64,000 nt of DNA from Paenibacillus_E allorhizoplanae (GCF_927798215.1 NZ_CAKMMW010000011.1:124001-188000), one strand, 5' to 3'; positions 8,734 to 17,606 are shown, counted from the first letter of the stretch. The notes: generated by a model from the sequence alone, not told the origin. Made by a program: numbers and translations.

Positions 8734-9555
8734 CTACATGTTAACGATGATGATGACGGCTAACAACAGTACGCTCTCCAGTAGTTCATTTAAAGCGCCA
8801 TACGTATCTCCTGTAAGTCCGCCAAGCTTGCTGCTGATATAAGCTGCAATTCCGCTTCCAACTAACGTGGTGATGGCCATAAAGCTTAGAACGATACTCC
8901 AGTTCGGTAACGAAATTGTGTTGTTATTGTAAAAGCATAGCGTAGTCGTTAATAGGGCTACTAAAAGAGATACCATGACATGTTTGCTGTTAACGCCATG
9001 AAACAGACTGCCTAACCCCGAATTCGGCCTTGCGTAAGGCCACATTCGAATGGCTGCAACCATGAACCAACGACTCCATATCGGCACGATGGCCAATAGG
9101 AGAAGCATATTACCTGGTTCACCTGCTTGTTTGGCATCCAGTAGGGTATAGAGTAAGGAAAATTTTAGTAATAGATGCAGGACGCACACAATAACGCCCA
9201 TTGCACCCACGCGGCTATCCTTCATAATCTCAAGCATTTGATCACGAGGACGGTGACTGAGAATCCCATCTGCCGTATCCATTAAGCCATCCAGATGCAG
9301 TCCGCCTGTGAGAATGACCCAAAACGTTAGGAGCAGGATGGATGCTGGCATGGTTGGCAGCACGTGGGAAAGCCCAGTTCCTGCCAACAGGAGAAGCAGT
9401 CCGATTACGAAGCCAACAAGCGGGTAAAACATGGAGCTGCGCTGGAACACGCGCTCAGTATAATCAATCTGCATGGGAATCGGCAGGCGCGTTAGGAATT
9501 GAAAGGCGGCTACACAGGCTCGCAGCCAGTCCATTAAAAAATGAGTACGACGCAT
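8734..9555 (-). CDS. cobS: adenosylcobinamide-GDP ribazoletransferase CobS
   Basis: Cobalamin synthase, 273 residues, an integral membrane enzyme joining adenosylcobinamide-GDP with alpha-ribazole. It has FQFLTRLPIP at the N-terminus and the acidic motif GLMDTADGI followed by DSRVGAMGV, which bind the metal and diphosphate in this family; several membrane segments follow. GGGAGG precedes the ATG at 9555. The start overlaps the 3' end of cbiB by 22 bases. Confidence 0.94.
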   Translation of the reverse strand: MRRTHFLMDWLRACVAAFQFLTRLPIPMQIDYTERVFQRSSMFYPLVGFVIGLLLLLAGTGLSHVLPTMPASILLLTFWVILTGGLHLDGLMDTADGILSHRPRDQMLEIMKDSRVGAMGVIVCVLHLLLKFSLLYTLLDAKQAGEPGNMLLLLAIVPIWSRWFMVAAIRMWPYARPNSGLGSLFHGVNSKHVMVSLLVALLTTTLCFYNNNTISLPNWSIVLSFMAITTLVGSGIAAYISSKLGGLTGDTYGALNELLESVLLLAVIIIVNM

Positions 9556-10529
9556 AGGAGTCCTCCCATCACTACAAAACTGACGCCGTAGAGCATGCTC
9601 ACGGCGTTCACGATATCCCGCTGCGTTCGCGGACGCAGCGGCCAGCCCAAGCGCGCGCGCTCACTCGCCGCGCCACCATAGACGTTCAGCCCGCCGAGCT
9701 CGATCCCGAGTGCCCCGGCTACCGCCGACTCCGGGATCCCGCTGTTCGGGCTGGGGTGTAGATGCGCGAAGCGGCGAATCGCCGCCGCCGCGCGCGGAGC
9801 TGAGAGGCCCGGCTTCGCCAGGGCCACGAGGATCAGCAGGACCCCGGTGAGCCGCGCCGGGATCCAGTTCAGGGCGTCGTCCCAGCGGGCCGACGCGGTG
9901 CCGAAATGACGGTATCTGTCATTTCGGTAGCCGACCATCGAATCCAGCGTATTCGATGCACGGTATAACATCGCCAGCGGCGCACCGCCGATGAGCGCAT
10001 AGAACAAGGGCGCGATGACCGCGTCCACGATGTTCTCTGCGACCGTCTCCACGACGGCTCGCGTGAGCTCCTCCTCGTGGAGCGCATCGGTATCCCGGCC
10101 AACGATGTAGCCGGTGTACTTGCGAGCATCCGCGAGATTGCCTTCGCGCAGCGGATTGTAGACCAGATACGCGGCATCCTTTAAGCCTTTGATCGCCACC
10201 GTCGTGGAGATGAGCCAGGTTGACACCGCATACCCTAGCCACGGATGAATATCATTTGCGAAATGTACCAGCACAAGTACCACAATAAAACTCAATGTAA
10301 TTGTGGACAGCATGAGTAGGAAGCCCTTCAAGCGCAGCCACTTTGGATGGATACCTTCTATGGGGCTCGTAATACTTTCTCTCGGATGCAGTCTTTCTTC
10401 TACCCAGCGGATCCAGCGTCCAATAAGTATGACGGGATGCGTAGGCCACTTTGGATCACCAATCAACCAATCTATTGCTATTGCAGCAGCCGTCATCCAG
10501 ACGATTTCCTGCCATGTATATATCCACAT
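9534..10529 (-). CDS. cbiB: adenosylcobinamide-phosphate synthase CbiB
   Basis: Membrane protein of about 331 residues (CbiB/CobD) that couples adenosylcobyric acid to aminopropanol phosphate. Diagnostic motifs are DWLIGDPKWPTHPV near the N-terminus, GRDTDALHEEELTRAVVETVAEN in the middle and HPSPNSGIPESAVAGAL towards the C-terminus. The ATG at 10529 has a weak GGTG eight bases before it; a GTG at 10550 is the alternative. Base composition changes abruptly inside the gene: the 5' part is ordinary, while roughly 9560-10230 is very GC-rich. Confidence 0.93.
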   Translation of the reverse strand: MWIYTWQEIVWMTAAAIAIDWLIGDPKWPTHPVILIGRWIRWVEERLHPRESITSPIEGIHPKWLRLKGFLLMLSTITLSFIVVLVLVHFANDIHPWLGYAVSTWLISTTVAIKGLKDAAYLVYNPLREGNLADARKYTGYIVGRDTDALHEEELTRAVVETVAENIVDAVIAPLFYALIGGAPLAMLYRASNTLDSMVGYRNDRYRHFGTASARWDDALNWIPARLTGVLLILVALAKPGLSAPRAAAAIRRFAHLHPSPNSGIPESAVAGALGIELGGLNVYGGAASERARLGWPLRPRTQRDIVNAVSMLYGVSFVVMGGLLCVVLIF

Positions 10530-10561
10530 AAGGGCTTCACCATTCCGCACTTACTTCTCTA

Positions 10562-11122
10562 TTAGTCTAAAATGTAAGCTCTACTTTTTATTTCGATCGG
10601 GATACCGACGGTAACCAGAAAAACCTGCTGACAGACTTCAGCAACACGCTGATTCATCCGTCCAGCCAAATCTCTGAATTGACGGCCAAGCGGGTATTCC
10701 GGCACAATACCATCGCCTACTTCATTCGTAACTAAAATAAGTTGTCCACTGTAGGAGGACACGGCATCCACGAGCTCGTCAATTTGATTGGATACGAGTT
10801 GAACTGCATGGCTCTCCAGCTCGTAGTAGAGCAGCCAGTTCGTCAGCCATAGCGTCAGGCAGTCTACTAACACCACAGCACCTTCGCCGCTCTCCTGAAG
10901 CTGCGTGAGACAGTCTCGCAGCGCATACGGCTCCTCCCTGGTTTCCCAAGGGAATCCCGAGTGAAGCCTCTGCAGCTGGTGCAGACCCACCCGCTCCCTC
11001 ATTTCCTCATCGTAGATGTGGGAGGTCGCTATGTAAATCCCCTGCTTGCAGCGATGCATAGCCAGCTTCTCCGCGAAGGAGCTCTTGCCGCTGCGCGCGC
11101 CGCCCGTTACCAGAACCGCCAT
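10562..11122 (-). CDS. cobU: adenosylcobinamide kinase/guanylyltransferase CobU
   Basis: Bifunctional enzyme of 186 residues that phosphorylates adenosylcobinamide and then transfers GMP to it. The P-loop is GGARSGKSSFAE at the N-terminus; VDCLTLWLTNWL and LVTNEVGDGIVPEYPLGRQF are family motifs. GGAGG lies eight bases before the ATG. It sits between cobT and cbiB in the B12 operon. Confidence 0.95.
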   Translation of the reverse strand: MAVLVTGGARSGKSSFAEKLAMHRCKQGIYIATSHIYDEEMRERVGLHQLQRLHSGFPWETREEPYALRDCLTQLQESGEGAVVLVDCLTLWLTNWLLYYELESHAVQLVSNQIDELVDAVSSYSGQLILVTNEVGDGIVPEYPLGRQFRDLAGRMNQRVAEVCQQVFLVTVGIPIEIKSRAYILD

Positions 11123-11148
11123 CGTGTTCGCCTCCTTCTCTCTGCTTG

Positions 11149-12279
11149 TTACTCCCTCGAAACGCCTGCGCTTTCGAAGGTCGCCATTTCTTTCATGATC
11201 TTGCCTGCGGCATCGATCAAGTTGAACACAAGCACTGCGCCTGTGCCTTCGCCCAGTCGCATATCCATCTGCAGCATCGCTGCGAGGCCAATCGACTCGA
11301 GCACCTTCGCATGTCCCTGCTCTTGCGATAAGTGCGAGGCGAGCATGTAGGACGCGCTTAGCGGAGCTAAACGGCTCGCCACGAGCGCTGCGGTCGACGA
11401 GATGAAGCCGTCGACGACAACCGGGCAGCGATGCTTCGCTGCGCCCAAGATCACCCCAACAAGACCAGCGATCTCCAGTCCGCCGACCTTACTCAACACC
11501 TCGAGTGCATAATCACCGCTTGAACCTTCTTCTGCACTTGCTTTTGCACTTGCACTTGTACTTGTACTTGCACTTGTACTTGCACTTGCCCCACGCCCAA
11601 GCAGCCCATTCACGCCCAGCGCCGTATTCACAACCGACTGCTTGTGCAGCCAAGTCGCATCATCGATGCCGGTTCCACGACCTACAGCAATACTAGTGTC
11701 TAATCCCGTCAACGCACACAAGATTGCTGCGCTAGCCGTTGTATTACCAATCCCCATTTCACCCGTAGCGAAAAGTCGGTACCCTTTTGCCACCAAATCG
11801 TCCACAATTTCACTGCCAGCTACTATCGCTTGGGTCGTCTCCTCCAAGGTAAGAGCCGCTTCCTTCGCCATGTTGCGCGTGCCTTTTCTAACTTTGCGAG
11901 AGACAAGATTCGGATGCTCCAAATCTGCATTAACCCCCATATCCACACAAACCACATCAGCTCCGGCATGTCTAGCAAGAACATTAACAGCAGCCCCGCC
12001 ATATAGAAAATTGAGCACCATTTGTGGTGTCACTGCCGCTGGGAAAGCACTGATGCCTTCCTCACAAACACCATGATCACCAGCCATGACAATAACCGCT
12101 TTTTTCTCAAAAGTCGGCATCACTTCACCTGTAATCCCAGCGACTTGGCGTGCGATGTCCTCAAGCTTTCCCAAGCTTCCTTGCGGCTTCGTTAATTGAT
12201 TCAAATGGTCATTGGCTTGAACAGCCACCTCTTGATGGATCGGTTCAATCGCGTTAATCAAGTTATGTAAATGGTTCAT
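11149..12279 (-). CDS. cobT: nicotinate-nucleotide--dimethylbenzimidazole phosphoribosyltransferase CobT
   Basis: CobT activates the lower ligand by converting dimethylbenzimidazole and nicotinate mononucleotide to alpha-ribazole phosphate. Family motifs are LTKPQGSLGKLE, MAGDHGVCEEGIS and GEMGIGNTTASAA. The C-terminus has a glycine-rich LGEGTGAVL segment. At 376 residues it is longer than the usual roughly 350 because of a Ser-Ala/Thr insert (about residue 230-250) encoded by a hexanucleotide repeat. The ATG at 12279 is chosen because GGAGG lies nine bases before it; ATGs at 12303 and 12285 are poorer. Confidence 0.94.
   Translation of the reverse strand: MNHLHNLINAIEPIHQEVAVQANDHLNQLTKPQGSLGKLEDIARQVAGITGEVMPTFEKKAVIVMAGDHGVCEEGISAFPAAVTPQMVLNFLYGGAAVNVLARHAGADVVCVDMGVNADLEHPNLVSRKVRKGTRNMAKEAALTLEETTQAIVAGSEIVDDLVAKGYRLFATGEMGIGNTTASAAILCALTGLDTSIAVGRGTGIDDATWLHKQSVVNTALGVNGLLGRGASASTSASTSTSASAKASAEEGSSGDYALEVLSKVGGLEIAGLVGVILGAAKHRCPVVVDGFISSTAALVASRLAPLSASYMLASHLSQEQGHAKVLESIGLAAMLQMDMRLGEGTGAVLVFNLIDAAGKIMKEMATFESAGVSRE
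11534..11587. repeat. hexanucleotide tandem repeat inside cobT
   Basis: Nine hexamers of the form GCACTT or GTACTT (one GCTTTT variant) run head to tail. On the coding strand they give alternating Ser and Ala/Thr. Copy-number changes would keep the reading frame. Confidence 0.9.
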
Positions 12280-12302
12280 TATCATCTTCCTCCGGACTCT
12301 CA

Positions 12303-13079
12303 TTATTTCCCAGGTTGTAATAATATCTGAGGTACCTCACTAATAGGATGTTTAAGAACAATTGGCTCTGTTCCGTATACTTCAGCTATTAGTGTACTTG
12401 TAATAATTTCTGCAGGCGTTCCAATGGCCGTTACTCGCCCCTCATGTACGATCATCAATCTCGTGCAATACTGCGCTGCCAAATTCAAATCATGCAGAAC
12501 AGCTATAACCGTTAGTTCCGACTCCTGCTGCCAAGAACGAATATAATCCATCATCTGTATTTGATATCCGATATCTAGAAAAGTAGTTGGCTCATCGAGC
12601 ATGAGCAAGCTTGGCTGCTGGGCCATCACCTTGGCCAATGCAACGCGCTGCCGCTCCCCGCCACTCAGGCGTTCAATCGTGCGGTCTACAAGCCCTTCCA
12701 ACTCAAGCTTTATGATAATAGCATCAATGAGTCCATCCGATTCAGTCTTATCTTCTCCTAGCCAATTCTGGAACGGGTAGCGTCCCATCTCCACGACTTC
12801 ACGAACTGTGAAGCCAACTGGGGGCAACGCATCTTGCTGAAGTACAGCGAGCCATTTGGCCAATTCTTTGCGCGAATACGATGATACCTTTTTTCCTTTT
12901 AAAAGCACATTACCATGCATGACCGGATCCATGCCGGATAGGAGTCGCAGTAACGTAGATTTGCCGCTGCCATTAGGACCAATAATCCCAAAAAACTCCC
13001 CATGCCCGACCTCAAAGCTCATATTATCTAGCACTTGTTGTTCTCGAAAGCTCTGAAAGAGCCCCTCCACTTGAATCAT
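12303..13079 (-). CDS. btuD: cobalamin ABC transporter ATP-binding protein (BtuD-like)
   Basis: ATPase of a FecCD/BtuCD-type importer, 258 residues. Walker A is GPNGSGKST, the signature LSGGERQRVALA and Walker B LLMLDEPTTFLD. The position behind a cobalamin riboswitch and in front of cobT makes cobalamin or cobinamide the likely substrate, not a siderophore; that is inference from context. The ATG at 13079 follows GAGG at nine bases; a TTG at 13088 is less likely. It overlaps the permease gene slightly or abuts it. Confidence 0.88.
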   Translation of the reverse strand: MIQVEGLFQSFREQQVLDNMSFEVGHGEFFGIIGPNGSGKSTLLRLLSGMDPVMHGNVLLKGKKVSSYSRKELAKWLAVLQQDALPPVGFTVREVVEMGRYPFQNWLGEDKTESDGLIDAIIIKLELEGLVDRTIERLSGGERQRVALAKVMAQQPSLLMLDEPTTFLDIGYQIQMMDYIRSWQQESELTVIAVLHDLNLAAQYCTRLMIVHEGRVTAIGTPAEIITSTLIAEVYGTEPIVLKHPISEVPQILLQPGK

Positions 13080-13084
13080 CGTGA

Positions 13085-14122
13085 TCAACCTCTTAACGTT
13101 TTCTTATCTTTATGGAGCAGATAGGCAAAAAAAGGTGCACCCAGAAACGCCGTAACTACCCCAAGCGGGATTTCCGTAGGACTAAGCAGTGTTCTAGCCA
13201 AGGTGTCTGCCCATAAGACATAGATCCCACCAACAATCGCGGATAACGGAATGATCAAACGATAATCCGGACCAACCAACATTCGTACCAGGTGCGGTAC
13301 GATCAGCCCAACAAACCCGATTACCCCAGCCACAGAAACGGCAGCCGCCGTGATCAACGTGGAAGCGATTAGTACAATCAGTTTCGTACGTTCAACATGA
13401 ACACCGAGATGTGCAGCTTGACGCTCTCCTAATGCCAGCAGGTTTAATGATCTTGCATAGCTTAACAGAATAACAACGCCTATTATGAGATACGGTGAAA
13501 TCATATACGTATATGACCATCCGCGCATCGCTAGACTCCCCATGAGCCAGAAAATAATTTCATTAATCGTTTGATTTGAAATCGAAACCAAGAACGACAC
13601 AAACGCCCCTAGAAAGGCTTGCATCACAACGCCCGACAAAATCAGCGTTTCCATCTTTAGCTTCCCTTCAATCATAGCTAGCTTCAAGACCAAGAACAAG
13701 GAAATAAGCCCCGTCGCGAAAGCCACAATGGGGATCGACCATTGCCCGAACCAGGCGAATTGCAGCCCGAAATAAATAAGAACAGCAGCCCCGACAGAAG
13801 CCCCAGAAGATACGCCCAGCGAGTAAGGATCAGCAAGCGGATTACGCAGAACCCCTTGAAAACCAGCACCAGCTACGGAAAGCACAGCTCCAACAAGAAT
13901 GCCCAGTAACATACGAGGGATTCTTACTTTATTAATGATTTGTTCCGAAGATTGCGGCCAGTTCACCTCGATATGACTTCCTATCCAAGGCAGATGCTCC
14001 GCTAGAATTCCCACGATATGTGAAAGAGGAAGCTGAGCCGACCCGATGGATAAACTCACCACAATAGAAAGAAGAAGGAGTATAATGCATACTCCTCCTC
14101 CAAGCATCAATTTTCTTTTCAT
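13085..14122 (-). CDS. btuC: cobalamin ABC transporter permease (BtuC-like, FecCD family)
   Basis: FecCD-family permease of 345 residues with about ten membrane segments. GFQGVLRNPLADPYSLGVSSGAS is the typical family signature, and VAGVIGFVGLIVPHLVRMLVGPDYR precedes the last helices. The start codon overlaps the btuF stop as TAATG. It probably forms a dimeric channel with the adjacent ATPase and lipoprotein; substrate is inferred from the riboswitch. Confidence 0.9.
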   Translation of the reverse strand: MKRKLMLGGGVCIILLLLSIVVSLSIGSAQLPLSHIVGILAEHLPWIGSHIEVNWPQSSEQIINKVRIPRMLLGILVGAVLSVAGAGFQGVLRNPLADPYSLGVSSGASVGAAVLIYFGLQFAWFGQWSIPIVAFATGLISLFLVLKLAMIEGKLKMETLILSGVVMQAFLGAFVSFLVSISNQTINEIIFWLMGSLAMRGWSYTYMISPYLIIGVVILLSYARSLNLLALGERQAAHLGVHVERTKLIVLIASTLITAAAVSVAGVIGFVGLIVPHLVRMLVGPDYRLIIPLSAIVGGIYVLWADTLARTLLSPTEIPLGVVTAFLGAPFFAYLLHKDKKTLRG

Positions 14123-15138
14123 TATTTCACCAATTCAGGATAGATTCCTTTCGCCATTTCCAGTAGCCCATCCGTCAGTCTCGGACCTGGGCGACTTACA
14201 GAGTTCTGGTCGAGTCCTACCACACGTTTATTCTTCACGGCGTCAATCGCATCCCACCCACCGCGCGTACGAATAATTTCTTCCAATGGCTTCTTGCTCT
14301 TGAAATCGACAATCCCATTTGCGAACAAGATGACGTTTGGATTTTGCTGAATGATCTTCTCTTCACTGATCTCATACCAGCCTGCTTTATCGCCGGCTAC
14401 GTTAATTCCACCTGCGATTTTGATTAACTCATCCATGAACTCACCGCTTCCTACGGTCCAGCCTGGAGCAAATTCCATGTATACTTTTTTCTTATTCTCT
14501 TGCTTCACATCTTTCACGGCATCGACAACCTTCTGACGGTCTGCTTTCATTTTGGCGACAACTTTCTCTGCTTGCTCTTGATGGTCCGTAATAAGTCCGA
14601 ACGTTTGAATATTGTTCATCGCATCATCTACCGTTTTGGGATCTACTTTAAAGACGTTAATGTTCATCGCACGTAGATCCTCAACTGATTTAGCAGTCAT
14701 GGAAACACCAGAGAAAACAATACTCGCATTCGAAGCAATGACTGCTTCCATGTTTGGTTTCGTAATGCTGCCTAGCTTCGGCTTCGATTTTGCTGCTTCC
14801 GGATAATCGTCAAAATCCGATACACCGACAATATTCGCCTCTAGTCCAATCGCAAACAGCGATTCTGTCTCTGATGGCGAGACCGACGCGATTCGCTCTG
14901 GTGCTTTGTCGAATGTAAACTCTTTGCCTGTCGCATCTTTTACTTTCAAAGGATATGTCGTTTTCTTTGCTGCAGCAGGTGCTGCCGTCGATGTCGTAGT
15001 TGGCGCCTTCGTCCCTACACCACCTAGTTTCGATGGATCCGTAATTTCTGTTTCCTTCTTCGCACATGCCGCTAACGAGATCGCGGTCGCAACCGCTAAT
15101 GTAAGAATAAGACCCCTTTTGAAATTGCTCTGTTTCAT
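14122..15138 (-). CDS. btuF: cobalamin-binding lipoprotein of ABC importer (BtuF-like)
   Basis: Substrate-binding protein of the helical-backbone (BtuF/FhuD) class, 338 residues. A signal peptide ends at the lipobox LAAC, followed by an Ala/Thr-rich linker. The mature domain starts with PERIASVSPSETESLFAIG, a common BtuF-type opening. The ATG at 15138 follows GAGGG at eight bases. It is the first gene after the cobalamin riboswitch, which supports a corrinoid substrate; an iron siderophore is the alternative. Confidence 0.88.
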   Translation of the reverse strand: MKQSNFKRGLILTLAVATAISLAACAKKETEITDPSKLGGVGTKAPTTTSTAAPAAAKKTTYPLKVKDATGKEFTFDKAPERIASVSPSETESLFAIGLEANIVGVSDFDDYPEAAKSKPKLGSITKPNMEAVIASNASIVFSGVSMTAKSVEDLRAMNINVFKVDPKTVDDAMNNIQTFGLITDHQEQAEKVVAKMKADRQKVVDAVKDVKQENKKKVYMEFAPGWTVGSGEFMDELIKIAGGINVAGDKAGWYEISEEKIIQQNPNVILFANGIVDFKSKKPLEEIIRTRGGWDAIDAVKNKRVVGLDQNSVSRPGPRLTDGLLEMAKGIYPELVK

Positions 15139-15182
15139 CACTTAAACCCTCTTTTCCTTATTTTCAATTCATAGTCAAAATT

Positions 15183-15218
15183 AAAAAAGTCCCCTTGTTC
15201 ACTAGGAACGAAGGAGAC
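15183..15218 (-). terminator. riboswitch expression-platform terminator
   Basis: On the minus strand, a stem of about 12 pairs (GTCTCCTT and GTTC pairing with GAAC and AAGGGGAC, one bulged C) is followed by six T. It lies between the cobalamin aptamer and btuF, so B12 binding is expected to terminate transcription here. Confidence 0.85.
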
Positions 15219-15299
15219 GATAAATCGCGGTATATGACAACGAACTTACGTGCGCTGCTTCCTGATTTAACGCGACCCTTTTCCTCGAAGGATGTTGTA

Positions 15300-15432
15300 T
15301 CGGCACCATAGGCAGGTATCCTGACTCTCCAGACTTTCACAAGTCTGAATTACAGTGGCGGGACCGTGCCGGATTTGAACCGGCTTCCCCTAACTAGTAA
15401 TGTTCCATTTGGAATATGACCAGTACCTACAG
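15300..15432 (-). ncRNA. cobalamin (AdoCbl) riboswitch aptamer
   Basis: The minus strand has the B12-box hallmarks in order: AGGGGAAGCCGGTTCAAATC, a CCGGCACGGTCCCGCCACTG segment and AGTCAGGATACCTGCC. A closing stem GGTAC/GTGCC brackets them. A terminator follows at 15183-15218 and then btuF. It controls the B12 uptake and assembly operon by transcription attenuation. Confidence 0.96.
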
Positions 15433-15438
15433 TTGCAA

Positions 15439-15444
15439 ATTATA
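15439..15444 (-). promoter_or_regulatory. -10 box of the cobalamin operon
   Basis: TATAAT on the minus strand, about seven bases before the predicted start of the riboswitch. No good -35 is seen at 17 bases. Confidence 0.6.
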
Positions 15445-15477
15445 CATTGAAACTATTTGTCGATTATAAATGTTCTC

Positions 15478-16005
15478 TTATTTTTGCGCAATAATTTGGA
15501 TGACTTTCAATGCCTCGTCCATTTTCGGAGCATTCTGTGGAATGAACGCATATAACCCTTTACCTTCAAAACCTTGCTCTTTCATCCATTTGTTTCCAGT
15601 AAGCGGAATGCCGTACAGATGCTTCTCCGCTGCCTTACCTTCTTCTTTGATCTCGATAACCCCATCTGGATAATCCTTAGGGTTGATGATGTTATCCAAC
15701 GAAACGAATCCCGCTTGGTTGCTCAAGCCTTTGAACTGCTCTTCTCCCAAAATGAAGATCCCGTTACCACCAGCAGCTAGCTCCACAATCATTTTTTCCA
15801 ATGAAAAAATAGGTGATGTATTCAGCTTCACAGTAGGAATTTCACCTACCTTGGATTTCAAAGATACTTCCAACTTCTCCGCCGCTTCACTTGGAAACCC
15901 GTTAGGTCCCATCATAAACACTGATACATCTGCCTTCGGTCCACCACAAGCTGTAAGCATTAACATCATTCCTAGCATGACAACGAACAACCATTTTGCT
16001 TTCAT
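15478..16005 (-). CDS. lipoprotein of unknown function
   Basis: A 175-residue protein with a signal peptide and lipobox LTAC, so it is anchored to the outer face of the membrane. The mature part is mixed alpha/beta with no motif I recognise; a conserved-looking FILGEEQF and YGIPLTGNKWM are present. GGAGGG lies 12 bases before the ATG. It is upstream of the B12 promoter on the same strand but separated from it by that promoter, so a shared role is not implied. Confidence 0.7.
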   Translation of the reverse strand: MKAKWLFVVMLGMMLMLTACGGPKADVSVFMMGPNGFPSEAAEKLEVSLKSKVGEIPTVKLNTSPIFSLEKMIVELAAGGNGIFILGEEQFKGLSNQAGFVSLDNIINPKDYPDGVIEIKEEGKAAEKHLYGIPLTGNKWMKEQGFEGKGLYAFIPQNAPKMDEALKVIQIIAQK

Positions 16006-16055
16006 GTGTATGTAATTCCCTCCGTCAAGTACTCTCTCTTTATCGATAATCGCCA

Positions 16056-16081
16056 GAAAAGTCGGTTTTCACCGACTTTTC
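16056..16081 (-). terminator. intrinsic terminator overlapping a stop codon
   Basis: On the minus strand GAAAAGTCGGT pairs with ACCGACTTTTC around a GAAA loop. The 5' arm includes the stop codon of the Spo0E-like gene. The T run is inside the stem's 3' arm. Confidence 0.7.
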
Positions 16082-16335
16082 TTTCCAGATGTCATATATT
16101 CATTTATTTTTTGATCCAGCATCGTACTTAATTCAACAACCGCATCAGATGTCATTTCTCGACCTTCCATGACCATCTGTTCCATTTTACGTCTCAAGGT
16201 ATTGATCTCTTCTTCAAGTATAGCTAGGGAATTTTGCTTCTTGGCATTTCTGGTCAGCCAACGCTGTCCGAACTCTTGCTCGCGAATTTGAAATTGCTTC
16301 TGAAAGTTAGTAAGCTGATATTCCATAAAAGCCAT
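16069..16335 (-). CDS. Spo0E-like aspartyl-phosphate phosphatase
   Basis: An 88-residue helical protein. The C-terminal half fits the Spo0E family pattern: INTLRRKMEQM for the first helix, then a turn, then VVELSTMLDQKINEYM, which aligns with the family's S-Q-E-L-D signature. Spo0E proteins dephosphorylate Spo0A~P and delay sporulation. It is longer at the N-terminus than typical members (50-85 residues). The ATG at 16335 is preferred to 16341 because GGAGG lies seven bases before it. Family call from motif only. Confidence 0.65.
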   Translation of the reverse strand: MAFMEYQLTNFQKQFQIREQEFGQRWLTRNAKKQNSLAILEEEINTLRRKMEQMVMEGREMTSDAVVELSTMLDQKINEYMTSGKKSR

Positions 16336-16403
16336 GCTCATCCCTCCTTACTCTTAGAATACCAGTTTTCGTCTCCTATGAACATATGAATTTATAAAGA
16401 ATA

Positions 16404-17606
16404 TTATAATTTCCTCAAGAAATTACCGATTCTCTCTAATGCTTCATTCAGTTGGGAAACACTATAGGCATAAGAGCATCGTAGAAAACCTTCTCCACCT
16501 AAACCAAATACATCACCAGGTACTGCAGCTACCTTAGACTCATATAAAAGCCGTTGCGCGAATTCGTCTGAGGTTAATCCTGTTGCCACAATGCTTGGGA
16601 ACGCATAGAATGCGCCCTGTGGTTCATGACATTCAAGCCCTACTTCACGGAAGCCTTTGACAACTAATCGTCTCCGTTGGTTATAGGATTCAATCATCCG
16701 GTCTTTCTCTTCCAATCCATTCGTCAACGCTTCATGAGCGGCTACTTGCCCCATGACAGGTGCACACATGACCGTATATTGGTGAATCTTGGTCATTGCC
16801 GAGATTAGCTCTCTGTGACCGCAAGCATACCCCATCCGCCAGCCAGTCATTGCGAAAGCCTTGGAGAATCCGCTAACGAGAATCGTCCGATCCTGCATCC
16901 CCGGAACTGCTGCGAAGCTCACGTGCTTCTGCCCGTACGTCAATTCCGCATAAATTTCATCAGAAATGACAATCAGATCATGTTCTTCAACAACTTTCGC
17001 AATCGGCAACCAGTCTTCATACGTCATAATGCCGCCAGTTGGATTACTAGGATAGCATAGAATTAATATTTTGGATTTTGGCGTAATCGCATCGCGAAGA
17101 GCCTTTTCCGTCAATTTAAACTGATCCTTTGCAAATGTTTCGATACCCACTGGCACACCGCCACTAATAGCCGTGATTGGCGAGTATGAAATATAACAAG
17201 GCTCAGGAATCAGAATCTCATCCCCAGGTGTAATAAGTGAACGCAGCGCTAGATCAATAGCTTCACTGCCCCCTACCGTAACAAGCACCTCGTTCGAAGG
17301 CTCATATTTCACTTTAAAGGAGGTATACAAATAGTTCGCAATCGCTTCGCGGAGCTCAGGAATACCGGAGTTTGGCGTATACTTCGTTCTGCCGCGCTCC
17401 AAGGAATGTACAGCTGCTTCACGAACGTGCCAAGGTGTGGAGAAGTCAGGTTCGCCAACACCTAGTGAGATGATGTCCTCTTTACTATTGCTTACAAGAT
17501 CAAAAAACTTCCGAATCCCAGAAGGCTTCATTTCACGTACCGCAGGAGCGAGGTAGTCCTTCATTGATTTTATGCTAGTTTGAATCGTAGTCTCATCCTT
17601 GATCAT
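16404..17606 (-). CDS. alanine-type aminotransferase (AlaT/PatA-like)
   Basis: Fold-type I aminotransferase of 400 residues. SLGVGEPDFSTPWHV at the N-terminus, CYPSNPTGG, and the PLP lysine in SGFSKAFAMTGWRMG are all present. GGGAGAGG precedes the ATG. It lies 15 bases after an Lrp/AsnC regulator on the same strand. The same pairing occurs in B. subtilis as alaR-alaT (yugG-yugH), so an alanine aminotransferase role is likely; PatA is the alternative. Confidence 0.85.
   Translation of the reverse strand: MIKDETTIQTSIKSMKDYLAPAVREMKPSGIRKFFDLVSNSKEDIISLGVGEPDFSTPWHVREAAVHSLERGRTKYTPNSGIPELREAIANYLYTSFKVKYEPSNEVLVTVGGSEAIDLALRSLITPGDEILIPEPCYISYSPITAISGGVPVGIETFAKDQFKLTEKALRDAITPKSKILILCYPSNPTGGIMTYEDWLPIAKVVEEHDLIVISDEIYAELTYGQKHVSFAAVPGMQDRTILVSGFSKAFAMTGWRMGYACGHRELISAMTKIHQYTVMCAPVMGQVAAHEALTNGLEEKDRMIESYNQRRRLVVKGFREVGLECHEPQGAFYAFPSIVATGLTSDEFAQRLLYESKVAAVPGDVFGLGGEGFLRCSYAYSVSQLNEALERIGNFLRKL

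Noticed and set aside
11642..12076. 144-codon plus-strand ORF opposite cobT
   Set aside because: It mirrors conserved CobT motifs and has no ribosome binding site or family match.
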